From IMG/VR virus record IMGVR_UViG_3300044818_000015, positions 26,045-90,044 of that record: a DNA stretch of 64,000 nt; one strand, written 5' to 3'. The translations under genes and the position numbers were made by a program. The notes below the pieces were generated by a model, which searched no databases, had not been told where the DNA came from, and saw only the letters and a program-made list of their open reading frames with translations. Positions 1 through 7,004 of the stretch are shown here, piece after piece (the stretch's first letter is position 1; the number at the start of each line of letters is the position of its first letter). This DNA is from a virus.

Positions 1-318
1 CATAGCCTCGAACGATCTCCCTCGCGGGCAGTTGCGGAAGCCGTCGCGCCAGGCCAGATCGTTCTTCTCGTCGATCGACAATTCGACGCCCTCGATCACC
101 ACGCCAAAGGATCCGTCGCCGCGCTCGTAGATCTCGATGCCCTCCACCTTCGAGCACGGCCACCTGCCCAAGAGCCGCATCGTCTTCTGACGTGGATCCA
201 CATAGCAGTGACAGGTTTCCCCGACACGCGGGGCAATCTTCCGCTCTCCACGTATGCTGTGACGCTTCGAGCCCTCCTCGACCAACGGCGCAAACTGGCG
301 CTTAAATCCCAGGAGCAT
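1..318 (-). CDS. ASCH/PUA-like phage protein, 3' end outside window
   Basis: The frame opens at an ATG at 318 and stays open for 106 codons to the window edge. The start (MLLGFKRQFAPLVEEGSK) followed by RHSIRGERK and a later MRLLGRWPCSKVEGIEIYE stretch matches the pattern of small phage ASCH-domain proteins, which have a PUA-like RNA-binding fold. The gene is last in the leftward early operon and begins just after the stop of the 36-residue membrane protein. The C-terminus is missing, so the full domain cannot be judged. ASCH-like is a family-level inference; a role in RNA or modified-base binding is not shown. Confidence 0.6.
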   Translation of the reverse strand, partial: MLLGFKRQFAPLVEEGSKRHSIRGERKIAPRVGETCHCYVDPRQKTMRLLGRWPCSKVEGIEIYERGDGSFGVVIEGVELSIDEKNDLAWRDGFRNCPRGRSFEAM

Positions 319-319
319 C

Positions 320-430
320 TCAGTGCTTCCTTCTTCTGTCGCCAGCCCAGCCGGCCAGCCAGATCACGCCGATTACCAGGAGCAACATGACCACTACGCC
401 AATCACGATTCCGATCAAAAGTCTGTCCAT
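320..430 (-). CDS. 36-residue single-span membrane protein
   Basis: The product begins MDRLLIGIVIGVVVMLLLV, runs on to about residue 28 as one hydrophobic helix, and ends in the basic tail GDRRRKH. The start overlaps the previous stop by one base (TAATG), so it is translationally coupled to the gene at 430-657. The basic C-terminal tail predicts that this end stays in the cytoplasm. Short one-helix proteins in early phage operons can be membrane anchors or holin-like factors, but nothing here decides between these. It is too short for most gene callers; the coupling and clean hydrophobic profile support it. Confidence 0.6.
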   Translation of the reverse strand: MDRLLIGIVIGVVVMLLLVIGVIWLAGWAGDRRRKH

Positions 431-657
431 TACGCTTTTTCTCCTTCGGGCTCGTCTTGCGTTGCGGTGGGGGCGGTGGAAGTCGCCGGACGCTCAAAGC
501 GTGCGGATATCGCGACGGCTTCGAGCACCACGCGAAGGTAATTGCCGCTGAGCGTGTGCACCAGGTTCCACAGATTGAGCGGGCAACTCAGGATGTGCAG
601 TGCGCCGCGCCAGCCGGCATCGCCAAGCAGGCCGTGAGGGATCACGGGTGTTTTCAT
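430..657 (-). CDS. Small hypothetical phage protein
   Basis: 75 residues from an ATG at 657 (MKTPVIPHGLLGDAGWRG). The middle (HILSCPLNLWNLVHTLSGNY) is amphipathic, and the tail is rich in Pro, Thr and Glu. Its ATG overlaps the stop of the upstream gene (ATGA), so it belongs to the same operon. An upstream in-frame start at 687 would lie inside the neighbour and is less likely. No family recognised. Confidence 0.6.
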   Translation of the reverse strand: MKTPVIPHGLLGDAGWRGALHILSCPLNLWNLVHTLSGNYLRVVLEAVAISARFERPATSTAPTATQDEPEGEKA

Positions 658-842
658 GAGAATTGCACCTCGCCGAACAGGCAGCACTGGAGGAACACGT
701 CGCCCGTTGTCGCATCGTCATCCTCCTTGAGGAAGTCGGCGAAGGTCTTCGAGGCCGGATTGTCGCAGTTGTCGCAAACCACCAGGCCGTTCTTGATGGC
801 GTGCAAGCGGCGCGCCCGCGCAATGATCTTAGCTATCGTCAT
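654..842 (-). CDS. Small CxxC protein
   Basis: 62 residues. It has an N-terminal basic helix (TIAKIIARARRLHAIK), a CDNCDNPASKTF segment with one CxxC pair, and a late CC pair, so it may bind a metal. Both ends overlap neighbours by four bases, the usual spacing of this operon. Its place next to the Gp157-like protein suggests a DNA-metabolism accessory, but no family was recognised. Confidence 0.6.
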   Translation of the reverse strand: MTIAKIIARARRLHAIKNGLVVCDNCDNPASKTFADFLKEDDDATTGDVFLQCCLFGEVQFS

Positions 843-1483
843 TTGCGCTCCAGATACACGCCGCCTCCCAGCCTCGCGCCAGGCACAGCAATATCCGCCT
901 TCAGATCCGCCTTGACCATCGACGTAGAGACTTCCACCTTGGCCGACCGCACCTCACCGAGCACCTGTTCGCGAAGGTCGAGATCGAGCGAGTCGCAGAC
1001 CAGTTCCCATGTCTCCGCCGGCAGCGTCACGGTGACGCGCTTGTATTTCGTGGGCACGGCCTGCTCATCGACCACCTCGGCCCGCTTGTCGCAGCCTCGG
1101 GCATTGAAGGTGACGGTGGTGCCCTCCAGGCGCCGGCGTTTGCCCTTGGCGTCCAGTCCCAGGCTGTCGATGGTGCGCAGGACGTAGCGCTCGACAAAGG
1201 CGAAGGCGCGGGTGTAGCGCGCCTCCCTGGCCTCCTGCCGCTTGCGCTCATCGTGGGCACAGGCGATCATCGATTCGCACTGAGCCATCCAGGCGCTCAC
1301 GCGATCGCGCTTGGCGACGGCCGCGAGGAGCGCGGCCTGCAGTTCCATGCCGTACTCGGCCTCCAGCTCGGCAGGGACCGTTTCCTTACTGTCGAGGAGT
1401 GTCTGAAGGTGCTGCTCAATATCGAGCATGCCGCGTGGTGCAGCCAGCGCGGATACTTCGGGGGCTTGGGCAAGAGCTAGCAT
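839..1483 (-). CDS. Siphovirus Gp157-like protein
   Basis: 214 residues when started at the ATG at 1483, whose A is shared with the TAA of the upstream gene (TAATG); the longer frame to 1528 would overlap that gene needlessly. The long charged helical middle, the KRQEAREARYTRAF region and the following ERYVLRTIDSLGLDAKGKRR match the pattern of the Gp157 family (PF05565), found in phage early regions and linked to bacteriophage resistance in Streptococcus thermophilus. The C-terminal half (RVTVTLPAETWELV) looks like a small beta domain. Next to a candidate annealing protein, a role in recombination or replication is likely. Family match is from memory of the pattern. Confidence 0.65.
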   Translation of the reverse strand: MLALAQAPEVSALAAPRGMLDIEQHLQTLLDSKETVPAELEAEYGMELQAALLAAVAKRDRVSAWMAQCESMIACAHDERKRQEAREARYTRAFAFVERYVLRTIDSLGLDAKGKRRRLEGTTVTFNARGCDKRAEVVDEQAVPTKYKRVTVTLPAETWELVCDSLDLDLREQVLGEVRSAKVEVSTSMVKADLKADIAVPGARLGGGVYLERK

Positions 1484-2610
1484 TACGCCACCGCCTTGCG
1501 GACGATTGCATCGAGGCGCCAGTAGCATTCCCGCGCCTTCCCGTAGGCGTTGGGCGCCTTATTATCGATCGCGTTGCGCAGGTCTTGAAAGGAGCGCCAG
1601 CCGAACCGGTCCAGCTCGTCGCGCCAAGCCGTTTCGCCAGCCTTCTCGCGCATGACTTTGAAATGCTCGGCTAGCTCCTTCATGTTCTTCCAGGGGGCGT
1701 TGCGGTCGAGGTTGCCGCTGGCAATCTTCTGCTCTGCGACGTACTGCGCCGCGGCGCGCGTGTTCGGCGGGTTGCCGCCGATATCGATGTCCTCGGCCAC
1801 GGAGAAGTCCTCCACGTCCTGCGTGAAAAACTCGCTCGCGCTGGTGGCGTTCACCGTTCCTGAGATCTTCGCTCGCTTATAGGCAATTTTGAGAATGGTA
1901 TTCACCACGTCGGCGACGTCGGGATTCAGCTTGCGTCCAGTCTCCTGGCTTTCGATGGATTGGTCGCCATCATTGAATACCGTGCCGCAGCCGTCCGTCT
2001 TGCGCCAGCAATACCAGCCGCCGTCCCGGCTCTTACGGATGTTCGCCTTGCCGCAGCTCGGGCAGGTCCGCTCCGCCTTGCGCCAGCGGTACTTGCTCTC
2101 CCACGAGCTGCAGGAGCCCACGCCCTCGCCGATCAGGAAGTCGCCGCGGTATACCAATGTGCGGATCTGGTAATAGAAGAACATCTCCCCGCCGTGGTGC
2201 TCTCCGCTCCAGTCCTCCACCTTCTCGAGGAACTCGTACTTGAGTGTGAGCCCGAACAGGTTGCACAGCTTGTCCGCGCCCGGCTGGAGGAGCGCCGGTT
2301 TGGTGGTGCCGGGAATCTTGCCGTAGTCCACGTCCTCCGTCATGAGGCGCTTCATCGCCTGGACGATCACCTCGCGCCGCTGCACGGCTTGCTCGATGTC
2401 CATCACCGGCATGAACCGCGCCAGTTCGTTGCTACCATGCTGGGTAGCAGGGAGTGTGACCACCTCTGCCTGTTTTGCCAATTCCAGCGCGGGTGCTTCT
2501 ACACCCGCGTTGGTCCTGCCGTTTAAACATTCCATCGTCCCTCTCCTTTTGAATTCGTCCTCGCCCTTCATTCGGTCTGCGTATGCGCGCTGGGCCTCCA
2601 GGGTGTTCAT
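1483..2610 (-). CDS. Candidate phage single-strand annealing/recombination protein with zinc ribbon
   Basis: 375 residues. The core MDIEQAVQRREVIVQAMKRL, the following DVDYGKIPG and ALLQPGADKLCNLFGL segments, and the later KIAYKRAKISGTVNATSA and EFFTQDVED match a widespread phage family often annotated hypothetical and suspected to anneal single-stranded DNA. From about residue 180 there is a four-cysteine zinc ribbon (CPSCGK ... CWRKTDGCG). The start overlaps the stop of the upstream gene by four bases. It sits between a short acidic protein and a Gp157-like protein, as recombination genes do in lambdoid phages. The annealing role is inference. Confidence 0.55.
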   Translation of the reverse strand: MNTLEAQRAYADRMKGEDEFKRRGTMECLNGRTNAGVEAPALELAKQAEVVTLPATQHGSNELARFMPVMDIEQAVQRREVIVQAMKRLMTEDVDYGKIPGTTKPALLQPGADKLCNLFGLTLKYEFLEKVEDWSGEHHGGEMFFYYQIRTLVYRGDFLIGEGVGSCSSWESKYRWRKAERTCPSCGKANIRKSRDGGWYCWRKTDGCGTVFNDGDQSIESQETGRKLNPDVADVVNTILKIAYKRAKISGTVNATSASEFFTQDVEDFSVAEDIDIGGNPPNTRAAAQYVAEQKIASGNLDRNAPWKNMKELAEHFKVMREKAGETAWRDELDRFGWRSFQDLRNAIDNKAPNAYGKARECYWRLDAIVRKAVA

Positions 2611-2981
2611 GCCGCCATCGCCTCCGTTGCCAGGGCGAGCGCAGCGCCCTCGAATTCGCGCAGCGCGCTGTCCCGGTGCTTGAGATAGGACTCGATCAGC
2701 GCGGGGATGATCGGATCCAGCTTCTCGGCGATCGCCAGGAATACCTTGGGGTTCTTGCGCGGCAACTGGGCGCAGAGCACGCGCACGCTCTTATCGCCGA
2801 AGAGCATGAAGGATTCGCTCGTGCCGTAGGTGTCGTGCTTTATCGTCACGGTGCTGATGCGGAGGTAGATTCCCCGAATCCGCGCGTCTTTGTCGTAGGA
2901 CAGGGCAAGTTTGGCAACTTCCCCTTCCGGAGCGCTGAGATAGCGGTAGTCTCCGTCGTGTCTGAGCGTTAGGTGTGTCAT
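2607..2981 (-). CDS. Hypothetical early phage protein
   Basis: 124 residues from an ATG at 2981 (MTHLTLRHDGDYRYLSAPEG), preceded at good distance by AAGGGAG. The reading frame stays open upstream to 3383 but the added part is low-complexity Arg-rich shadow sequence, so I rejected it. The middle (GTSESFMLFGDKSVRVL) and the helical C-terminus (LDPIIPALIESYLKHRD) look like a compact alpha/beta protein. It is coupled by ATGA overlap to the annealing-protein candidate downstream. Family not recognised. Confidence 0.65.
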   Translation of the reverse strand: MTHLTLRHDGDYRYLSAPEGEVAKLALSYDKDARIRGIYLRISTVTIKHDTYGTSESFMLFGDKSVRVLCAQLPRKNPKVFLAIAEKLDPIIPALIESYLKHRDSALREFEGAALALATEAMAA

Positions 2982-3010
2982 CGTCGTTTTGGCTCCCTTT
3001 TCTGCGCGGG

Positions 3011-3403
3011 TTAGGCCGCGCCCATGTCTTCGTACTGCTGTACTGCCGTCACCGCCCGCAGTCGCGCGTTCCAGCGGCTCCGGTCGTTGTGGTACTCGCA
3101 GGTAAACGGGTTGAACATATCGACGTCCGTCTGCGTGCAGGTGCATTCCGGCTCTTCGCTCTCGACCGCTGCAATGGCGCAAGCGAGACATGAGGGCCAG
3201 CCGTCGACGGCCGCCCGGTGCTCGTTGCAGAAAAGCGCGTTGCAGCCTTCGCATACAAATGACAGGTGATCGCACCCGCCCTTGCAGAGCCGGACTGCGC
3301 AGCCTGGGTGTCCGCAGCGCACGGCCTCGAGCTCCGGTACTCCGTCTTCGTCCCGCTCTACGTGATCGAAGGTCGTTGAACAATTACTGCAAGTGGCTGT
3401 CAT
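3011..3403 (-). CDS. Cysteine-rich zinc-finger protein
   Basis: 130 residues with about fourteen cysteines and several histidines. It starts MTATCSNCSTTFDHV, continues with RCGHPGCAVRLCKGGCDH, then FVCEGCNALFCNEH and later CTCTQTDVDMFNPFTCEYH. The spacing suggests two or three treble-clef or B-box-like zinc sites. The start overlaps the stop of the HNH-like gene (ATGA). Proteins of this kind in phage early operons are often adaptors for nucleic acid or protein binding; no specific family is claimed. Confidence 0.65.
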   Translation of the reverse strand: MTATCSNCSTTFDHVERDEDGVPELEAVRCGHPGCAVRLCKGGCDHLSFVCEGCNALFCNEHRAAVDGWPSCLACAIAAVESEEPECTCTQTDVDMFNPFTCEYHNDRSRWNARLRAVTAVQQYEDMGAA

Positions 3404-3717
3404 GCGGATCTCCTTTGTCTTTCGTTCCAGAGGCGGTTGTAGTGGTTGATCAGCGCCGGGATGTTCAATCCGTGGCGTTCCGCGAATGCCTGGGGATCGT
3501 CGTCGAATTCGTCGTGTTCTTTTCTGGTCAGTGGGATTGTGGAGAAGTCAGAGGACTTCTGTCCCGTCCCGTGCGGTCCCGTGTGGCAGGCATCGCAGCC
3601 GCCATATCCCGAGACGACGGATGCCTGTGTACGGATGAAGGCCAAGTACTTCTTGTCGCGTGCCGGCTTTACCCCTTTGTAGATCGGGTTGGTTGCGACT
3701 TGGAAGGCTTGGTACAT
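3400..3717 (-). CDS. DUF968/HNH-like putative nuclease
   Basis: 105 residues. The pattern YLAFIRTQASVVSGYGGCDA, then a histidine-containing CHTGPHGTGQKSSDFSTIPL segment and TRKEHDEFDDD, corresponds to the small HNH-like DUF968 family found beside phage recombination genes, where the His and Asp/Glu residues are expected to hold a metal. It is the first gene of the leftward operon and its start faces the operator-like array. A clear Shine-Dalgarno is not visible, so a leaderless or weak start is possible. Nuclease activity is inferred from the motif. Confidence 0.6.
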   Translation of the reverse strand: MYQAFQVATNPIYKGVKPARDKKYLAFIRTQASVVSGYGGCDACHTGPHGTGQKSSDFSTIPLTRKEHDEFDDDPQAFAERHGLNIPALINHYNRLWNERQRRSA

Positions 3718-3724
3718 TTGGACT

Positions 3725-3799
3725 ATGCTTGCCTGTAAGTATTATGCTTGCTGGCAGGCATCACGTCAAGTACTATCTTTCTAGCAAGCATGTGCTTGC
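3725..3799. promoter_or_regulatory. Array of ATGCTTGC half-sites in divergent promoter region
   Basis: Five related half-sites lie between two diverging genes: ATGCTTGC at 3725-3732 and 3744-3751, GCAGGCAT at 3754-3761, GCAAGCAT at 3784-3791 and GTGCTTGC at 3792-3799. The second and third form an almost perfect inverted repeat with a 2-base centre. The last pair gives the perfect palindrome GCAAGCATGTGCTTGC at 3784-3799. This looks like an operator for a dimeric repressor controlling the early switch. Confidence 0.6.
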
Positions 3800-3823
3800 C
3801 GGAAGGTATATGATGGATGCCTG

Positions 3824-3985
3824 ATGGCACAGGAACAAGAAGGGAAGCCTTTGACCGTTAAGGAAATGGCCGCGATGGGGGGGAAGGCTCGCGCCAAGGG
3901 CCTGACGAAGAAGCGCCGAAAGGAAATAGCCTCCGACGCGGCAAAGAAGCGCTGGGCATCGACGAAGGCGGACGGGCCCAAGTAA
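3824..3985 (+). CDS. 53-residue basic protein, possible DNA-binding regulator
   Basis: The product starts MAQEQEGKPLTVKEMAAMGG and continues KARAKGLTKKRRKEIASDAA before KKRWASTKADGPK. It is strongly basic and predicted helical. The unit LTKKRRKEIASDAAKKRW resembles the 16-residue repeat of the GIY-YIG protein at 52432-53247 (for example GPERRSAVARKRWASF). It begins 24 bases after the palindrome at 3784-3799 and is divergent from the early operon, the usual place for a switch regulator. The Shine-Dalgarno is poor. A DNA-binding role is inference. Confidence 0.6.
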   Translation: MAQEQEGKPLTVKEMAAMGGKARAKGLTKKRRKEIASDAAKKRWASTKADGPK

Positions 3986-4061
3986 AGTCCTGCTGATCGG
4001 GTCTCCTACCGGACTGGCACTATCCCGAAACGCACGAACAGCCTACTGGAGGTTCCTCACC

Positions 4062-4892
4062 ATGGTTAACAACCGAACACTCGCATTGACGCTGCTCACG
4101 ACTATGGCGGTCTCGACCGCGTATAGCCAAGCTGTCAACGCCCAAGCCATCAACGCGGCCAGCGGAGCTGCAATCGTGGCTCCTGGATCGCTCATTTCCG
4201 TATTTGGGAAATTTGATGCTCCCACAGGAAAGGCCACGACGCTGCCGTTGCCGACGACAACAATACCAGGGGGATTCTCCTTCATGATGGCCGGTGGTGC
4301 AGGCATACTCGCTCGATCCGTTTCGTTGCTCTATTGGAGCCCTTCCCAGATCAACGCGCTCCTGCCGGCTTCGGCCACGTCTCAAAGCCAGTTTCTGGAA
4401 TATATCTATGGCCAACCACTGTCCGGCAGGGTTTTGCTTAGTGTTGCGGCGCAAGCGCCCGGCATCTTCACCAACCCGGTTTCCGATTGCAGCCTCGCGG
4501 CGGACGGCTGTTGGCAGCGGATCTTAAGGGGGATCATCACGGACGGCTACTACTTTCCGATCAACAGTCTCAATGCCGCTCGTCCGGGCCAATCTCTTGT
4601 GATTTGGGTCACTGGATTGGGAAGCAACGTCGTCTCGCTGCCGTTAAGCGAATACCCCGTTGTCGCGCTTCTGCCAAGCGGCGCCGCGGTAACGGTCAAG
4701 GTGTTCTATGCCGGGCCGACAACGTTCGCGGGATTGGATCAGGTCAACATCACTCTACCCGGCGGCAAGGCGCTCTCTCCGGGATGCGTAGTTGGCGCAC
4801 ATGTCGAGATTCCCTTATCAATGAAGTCCGTTGTCACGGGCATCCAGTCCAACACGGTTTTACTGCCGGTCGTCACCGATTCCTGTAACTAA
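4062..4892 (+). CDS. Secreted TIGR03437-type (Solibacter) protein
   Basis: 276 residues, Shine-Dalgarno GGAGG nine bases before the ATG. A Sec signal peptide covers about residues 1-27. The core has the hallmarks of the TIGR03437 domain common in Solibacter and relatives: APGSLISVFGKF near residue 41, LLYWSPSQINALLP near 90, then the AAQAPGIFTNPVSD segment, GYYFPINSLNAARPGQSL and VIWVTGLGS. Function of this extracellular domain is unknown. It is the best taxonomic marker in the window and reads like a host gene carried as cargo. Confidence 0.75.
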   Translation: MVNNRTLALTLLTTMAVSTAYSQAVNAQAINAASGAAIVAPGSLISVFGKFDAPTGKATTLPLPTTTIPGGFSFMMAGGAGILARSVSLLYWSPSQINALLPASATSQSQFLEYIYGQPLSGRVLLSVAAQAPGIFTNPVSDCSLAADGCWQRILRGIITDGYYFPINSLNAARPGQSLVIWVTGLGSNVVSLPLSEYPVVALLPSGAAVTVKVFYAGPTTFAGLDQVNITLPGGKALSPGCVVGAHVEIPLSMKSVVTGIQSNTVLLPVVTDSCN

Positions 4893-4912
4893 GGGACGCG
4901 CAATGAGCCGGC

Positions 4913-4937
4913 CGCCCATGATGAAGCCGGGTGGGCG
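4913..4937 (+). other. Possible weak hairpin after the TIGR03437 gene
   Basis: CGCCCA at 4913-4918 pairs with TGGGCG at 4932-4937, 20 bases after the stop codon. There is no T-run, so it is at best a weak or Rho-assisted terminator. Confidence 0.25.
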
Positions 4938-4972
4938 CTTCGAGTTAACCCAAAACGCAGCCCAAGGCGTTT

Positions 4973-5022
4973 CTTCGGGCACGTATTGAGAAGCTACGAT
5001 GGCAGGAGTATCACGCCGGACG
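4973..5022 (+). promoter_or_regulatory. Two-box intergenic element, copy A
   Basis: Box 1 CTTCGGGCACGT at 4973-4984 and box 2 CGCCGGACG at 5014-5022, 29 bases apart; the box 2 end merges with the Shine-Dalgarno (GGAGG) of the gene at 5036. One of at least eight copies in the window with the same order and a 25-29 base gap. Role as promoter or 5' leader is inferred from position. Confidence 0.55.
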
Positions 5023-5035
5023 GAGGATTCTCTAA

Positions 5036-5347
5036 ATGAGCGATCAAGACAAATTCGAAGCACAAGGGCGCGCCCACGCTGCGCTGAGAGCGGCCAGGTC
5101 CAACGTAGCGACACTGACGGTCGCCCTTCGCGAGTTTTCCCAAGGGCTCAGGGAGCTGAGCCAGGAGATTGAAATACTCGTTGCCGACCCCGCGCGCCAC
5201 GAGTCTGGGGCGATCAAACCGCAAGCCGAGAATCTTGGTGACCACCTGCGGCGGCTCGACGTTGGCAGCGCCGCTTTTCAACTCGCTGAGATTTGCCGGG
5301 AAGCCACGAAGGCCCGTCTACTTGAAGCGGAGATTGCGAAGTTTTGA
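5036..5347 (+). CDS. Small helical hypothetical protein
   Basis: 103 residues, Shine-Dalgarno GGAGG with good spacing. Nearly all helical, with heptad-like stretches (TLTVALREFSQGLRELSQEI) that suggest a coiled coil. It directly follows element copy A. No family recognised. The preceding gene is probably host-derived, so this may be part of the same cargo block. Confidence 0.55.
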   Translation: MSDQDKFEAQGRAHAALRAARSNVATLTVALREFSQGLRELSQEIEILVADPARHESGAIKPQAENLGDHLRRLDVGSAAFQLAEICREATKARLLEAEIAKF

Positions 5348-5423
5348 CTAGGCGACCGTGATTCGTGCAAAGGGGCCGACCGCCGAGCCAGTTAAGGAAG
5401 TTGGGCCAGCGTAGCGAAGGGGA

Positions 5424-5610
5424 TTACGGCGCGAACCGGCGAAGGAATCGAGCCCTCAATCCGGGATCTTCCTTGTCGGGATTGTCGATCATGTCTTGAA
5501 CGAAGCGGGGGAGGGGATTGTAAATGAGAGCCGGTCGTGCAGAAGTGGCGGACATTTTTCGCAAGTGGCTCGCCGAACGTACGTTCTTGCGTTGTGACTT
5601 CACCTTCCAT
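5424..5610 (-). pseudogene. Small gene split by a probable frameshift
   Basis: Minus-strand reading from an ATG at 5610 gives a protein-like start (MEGEVTTQERTFGEPLAKNV, then RHF). After about codon 23 the natural-looking sequence continues in another frame as ALIYNPLPRFVQDMIDNPDK, then EDPGLRARFLRRFAP and TAA at 5424. Neither frame alone is protein-like throughout. A one-base insertion or deletion near 5535-5545 would join them. It begins 4 bases after the stop of the gene at 5615-5818, so the two look like an operon. A sequencing error is the main alternative. Confidence 0.45.
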
Positions 5611-5614
5611 AAAA

Positions 5615-5818
5615 CTAACAAATAGGATGCGTCCACGCCCAAACATTCAAAAGGACGCCGTCAGACCTGCCCCCAATTTGCCGTTCCACGTCGGCCCGAG
5701 ACGTGCCGACCGCTACTATCTTGCCATCGTCTGAGACGTAAACCCACGACTTCGGGGGAAGCCCGGATAGGTCAACTTCGAAAGGTGCCGTTGCTCGTCC
5801 ATCATCGATATGTTGCAT
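5615..5818 (-). CDS. DUF5678-like small protein
   Basis: 67 residues from an ATG at 5818 with AGGGGAAG just upstream. The segment PFEVDLSGLPPKSWVYVSDD and the following GKIVAVGTSRADVE match the DUF5678 pattern, a short beta-strand family often found beside retropepsin-like proteases. Here the protease-like gene is divergent and the two 5' ends overlap by nine bases, so initiation of one may interfere with the other. A longer start at 5875 is open but lacks support. Function unknown. Confidence 0.55.
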   Translation of the reverse strand: MQHIDDGRATAPFEVDLSGLPPKSWVYVSDDGKIVAVGTSRADVERQIGGRSDGVLLNVWAWTHPIC

Positions 5819-6337
5819 AACTTCCCCTATTCTAAAGTGCCGGTAGACCACGGCAATGCATTCCCAGAGGTCCATATCGCGATGCGCCCAGTCTTACGGG
5901 TAACGCTGCGAAGCCCAACCGGCGAGGCACCGTTTACGGCAATTGTAGATTCCGGTGCCGACTATTGCCTGTTCCCCCTGCACCTGAGGGCCAAGCTCGG
6001 GCTGCGCATGGAAGATGCCAGGAGCGTGTCGGGGATAGCGGGCTATGGATCCAGCTACGATAATGGCCAGGATGTCTTATTCTGGCCATTGGTGCTGGAC
6101 ATCGCTCCAGGGCTCTCGATCAGCACGGTAGTTGGTTTTGCCGAGCGGCAGGACGAAGTAGGCTTTGGCCTTTTAGGTCAACTCGGCTTCTTCAGCAAGG
6201 TGGCGCAGGTTTATTTCGACCATAGGGCTGGATGGTTTGCGATCAAGCCTTTAGATCCGGCGGAGTCTTTCGCTATGCCACCTGGGACCAGGCCGAGAAG
6301 GGACACGCTGCGGTTGTGGCGAGTGCGCACAAGTTAG
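5810..6337 (+). CDS. Retropepsin-like aspartic protease
   Basis: 175 residues. The segment FTAIVDSGADYCLFP has the DSGA active-site motif of single-domain retropepsin-like proteases, with a following GIAGYGSS turn and a late GFGLLGQLGFFSKVAQVYFD stretch that is characteristic of bacterial members. Such proteins work as dimers, so one Asp per chain is expected. The start has no good Shine-Dalgarno and overlaps the divergent DUF5678-like gene; a later start is possible. Whether it processes any neighbour is not known. Confidence 0.65.
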   Translation: MLHNFPYSKVPVDHGNAFPEVHIAMRPVLRVTLRSPTGEAPFTAIVDSGADYCLFPLHLRAKLGLRMEDARSVSGIAGYGSSYDNGQDVLFWPLVLDIAPGLSISTVVGFAERQDEVGFGLLGQLGFFSKVAQVYFDHRAGWFAIKPLDPAESFAMPPGTRPRRDTLRLWRVRTS

Positions 6338-6339
6338 CC

Positions 6340-6600
6340 AAGGGGTGACGGCCTGCTTAAAAAGAAGCGGCTAAAAGAAGCGGCTAAGGGCGAAGAGTAA
6401 TTTGACGATCAGTGCACAGTGGAGAGGAAAGATCGAGGACACCCTGCTCATCTTGTGCTGTTGCTTCTTCTATGTCGTAGCTTTCGTATCGTTCTGGGTT
6501 TTGGCGGAATGGTTGGGCGGCAAGGAGACTCTAGTGCAGGTCGTCAGCAATTTGATGAAGCGGGTCTTCTAGCTTATAAGGGGTGACGGGCCTGTTACTT
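6340..6600 (+). repeat. Short repeats around the small membrane gene
   Basis: AAGGGGTGACGG followed by CCTG and TTA occurs near 6340-6359 and again near 6578-6598, bracketing the gene at 6402-6572. Inside, the 13-mer AAAAGAAGCGGCT is tandemly duplicated at 6360-6372 and 6373-6385. The flanking copies could mark insertion of the small gene. Confidence 0.5.
6402..6572 (+). CDS. 56-residue membrane protein with TTG start
   Basis: Starts at TTG (TISAQWRGKIED follows) and contains one hydrophobic segment (TLLILCCCFFYVVAFVSFWV) and a short amphipathic tail ending LMKRVF. AAGAG lies a few bases upstream. Size and topology would fit a holin-like or other small phage membrane protein, but no partner lysin is visible. 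The rare start and small size keep this tentative. Confidence 0.45.
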   Translation: MTISAQWRGKIEDTLLILCCCFFYVVAFVSFWVLAEWLGGKETLVQVVSNLMKRVF

Positions 6601-6646
6601 CGGGCACGTCTTGAGGAGGATGGGATGGCAGAGAATACGCCGGGCG
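6598..6646 (+). promoter_or_regulatory. Two-box intergenic element, copy B
   Basis: Box 1 at 6598-6609 matches copy A exactly (CTTCGGGCACGT). Box 2 variant CGCCGGGCG is at 6638-6646, 28 bases on and 7 bases before the ATG at 6654. Confidence 0.5.
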
Positions 6647-6653
6647 AGGGACC

Positions 6654-7004
6654 ATGAAGAAGAAAACCGAAGTCGCCGTCATCGTCGCCGAGGAAGTCCC
6701 GCCGCCGCCGTCCGAGCTGAAGGACTGGGCACTTGTGGAATTATTCGGGCATCAGAAGATCGTCGGCTATCTCTCGCAGCAAGCGTTCGGTACCGGCGTG
6801 TTGTTCCGCGTGGACGTGCCGGACTTGCTGAAGGATTCGAAGGTAGTGCGGAAGGGTTTCACGCGCTACTTTGGACTCTCCGCGATTTACTCCATCACGC
6901 CAGTCGACGAGGCCACGGTTCGCGCGTTGCTGCCGTCTATTGATGGGACACCGGCGGCGCGCCCGCTATCACTCCGAAGCTACGACCGCGACGATTATGG
7001 TTAA
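6654..7004 (+). CDS. Hypothetical protein
   Basis: 116 residues, preceded by GCGAGGG close to the ATG. Acidic and Pro-rich start, then KDWALVELFGHQKIVGYLSQ, a compact alpha/beta-looking part and a C-terminal basic tail. It lies immediately after element copy B and converges on the giant gene. No family recognised. Confidence 0.55.
   Translation: MKKKTEVAVIVAEEVPPPPSELKDWALVELFGHQKIVGYLSQQAFGTGVLFRVDVPDLLKDSKVVRKGFTRYFGLSAIYSITPVDEATVRALLPSIDGTPAARPLSLRSYDRDDYG

Noticed and set aside
13-19. Giant-protein DGLDxLF peptides (residues 13-19, 162-168 and 187-193) as sliding-clamp binding sites
   Set aside because: They resemble the clamp motif only loosely (no leading Gln, wrong spacing), so I did not assign this function. 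Coordinates given here are residue numbers in the giant protein.
2982-3383. N-terminal extension of the gene at 2607-2981
   Set aside because: The added 134 residues are Arg-rich shadow sequence of the zinc-finger gene; the ATG at 2981 has a good ribosome site.
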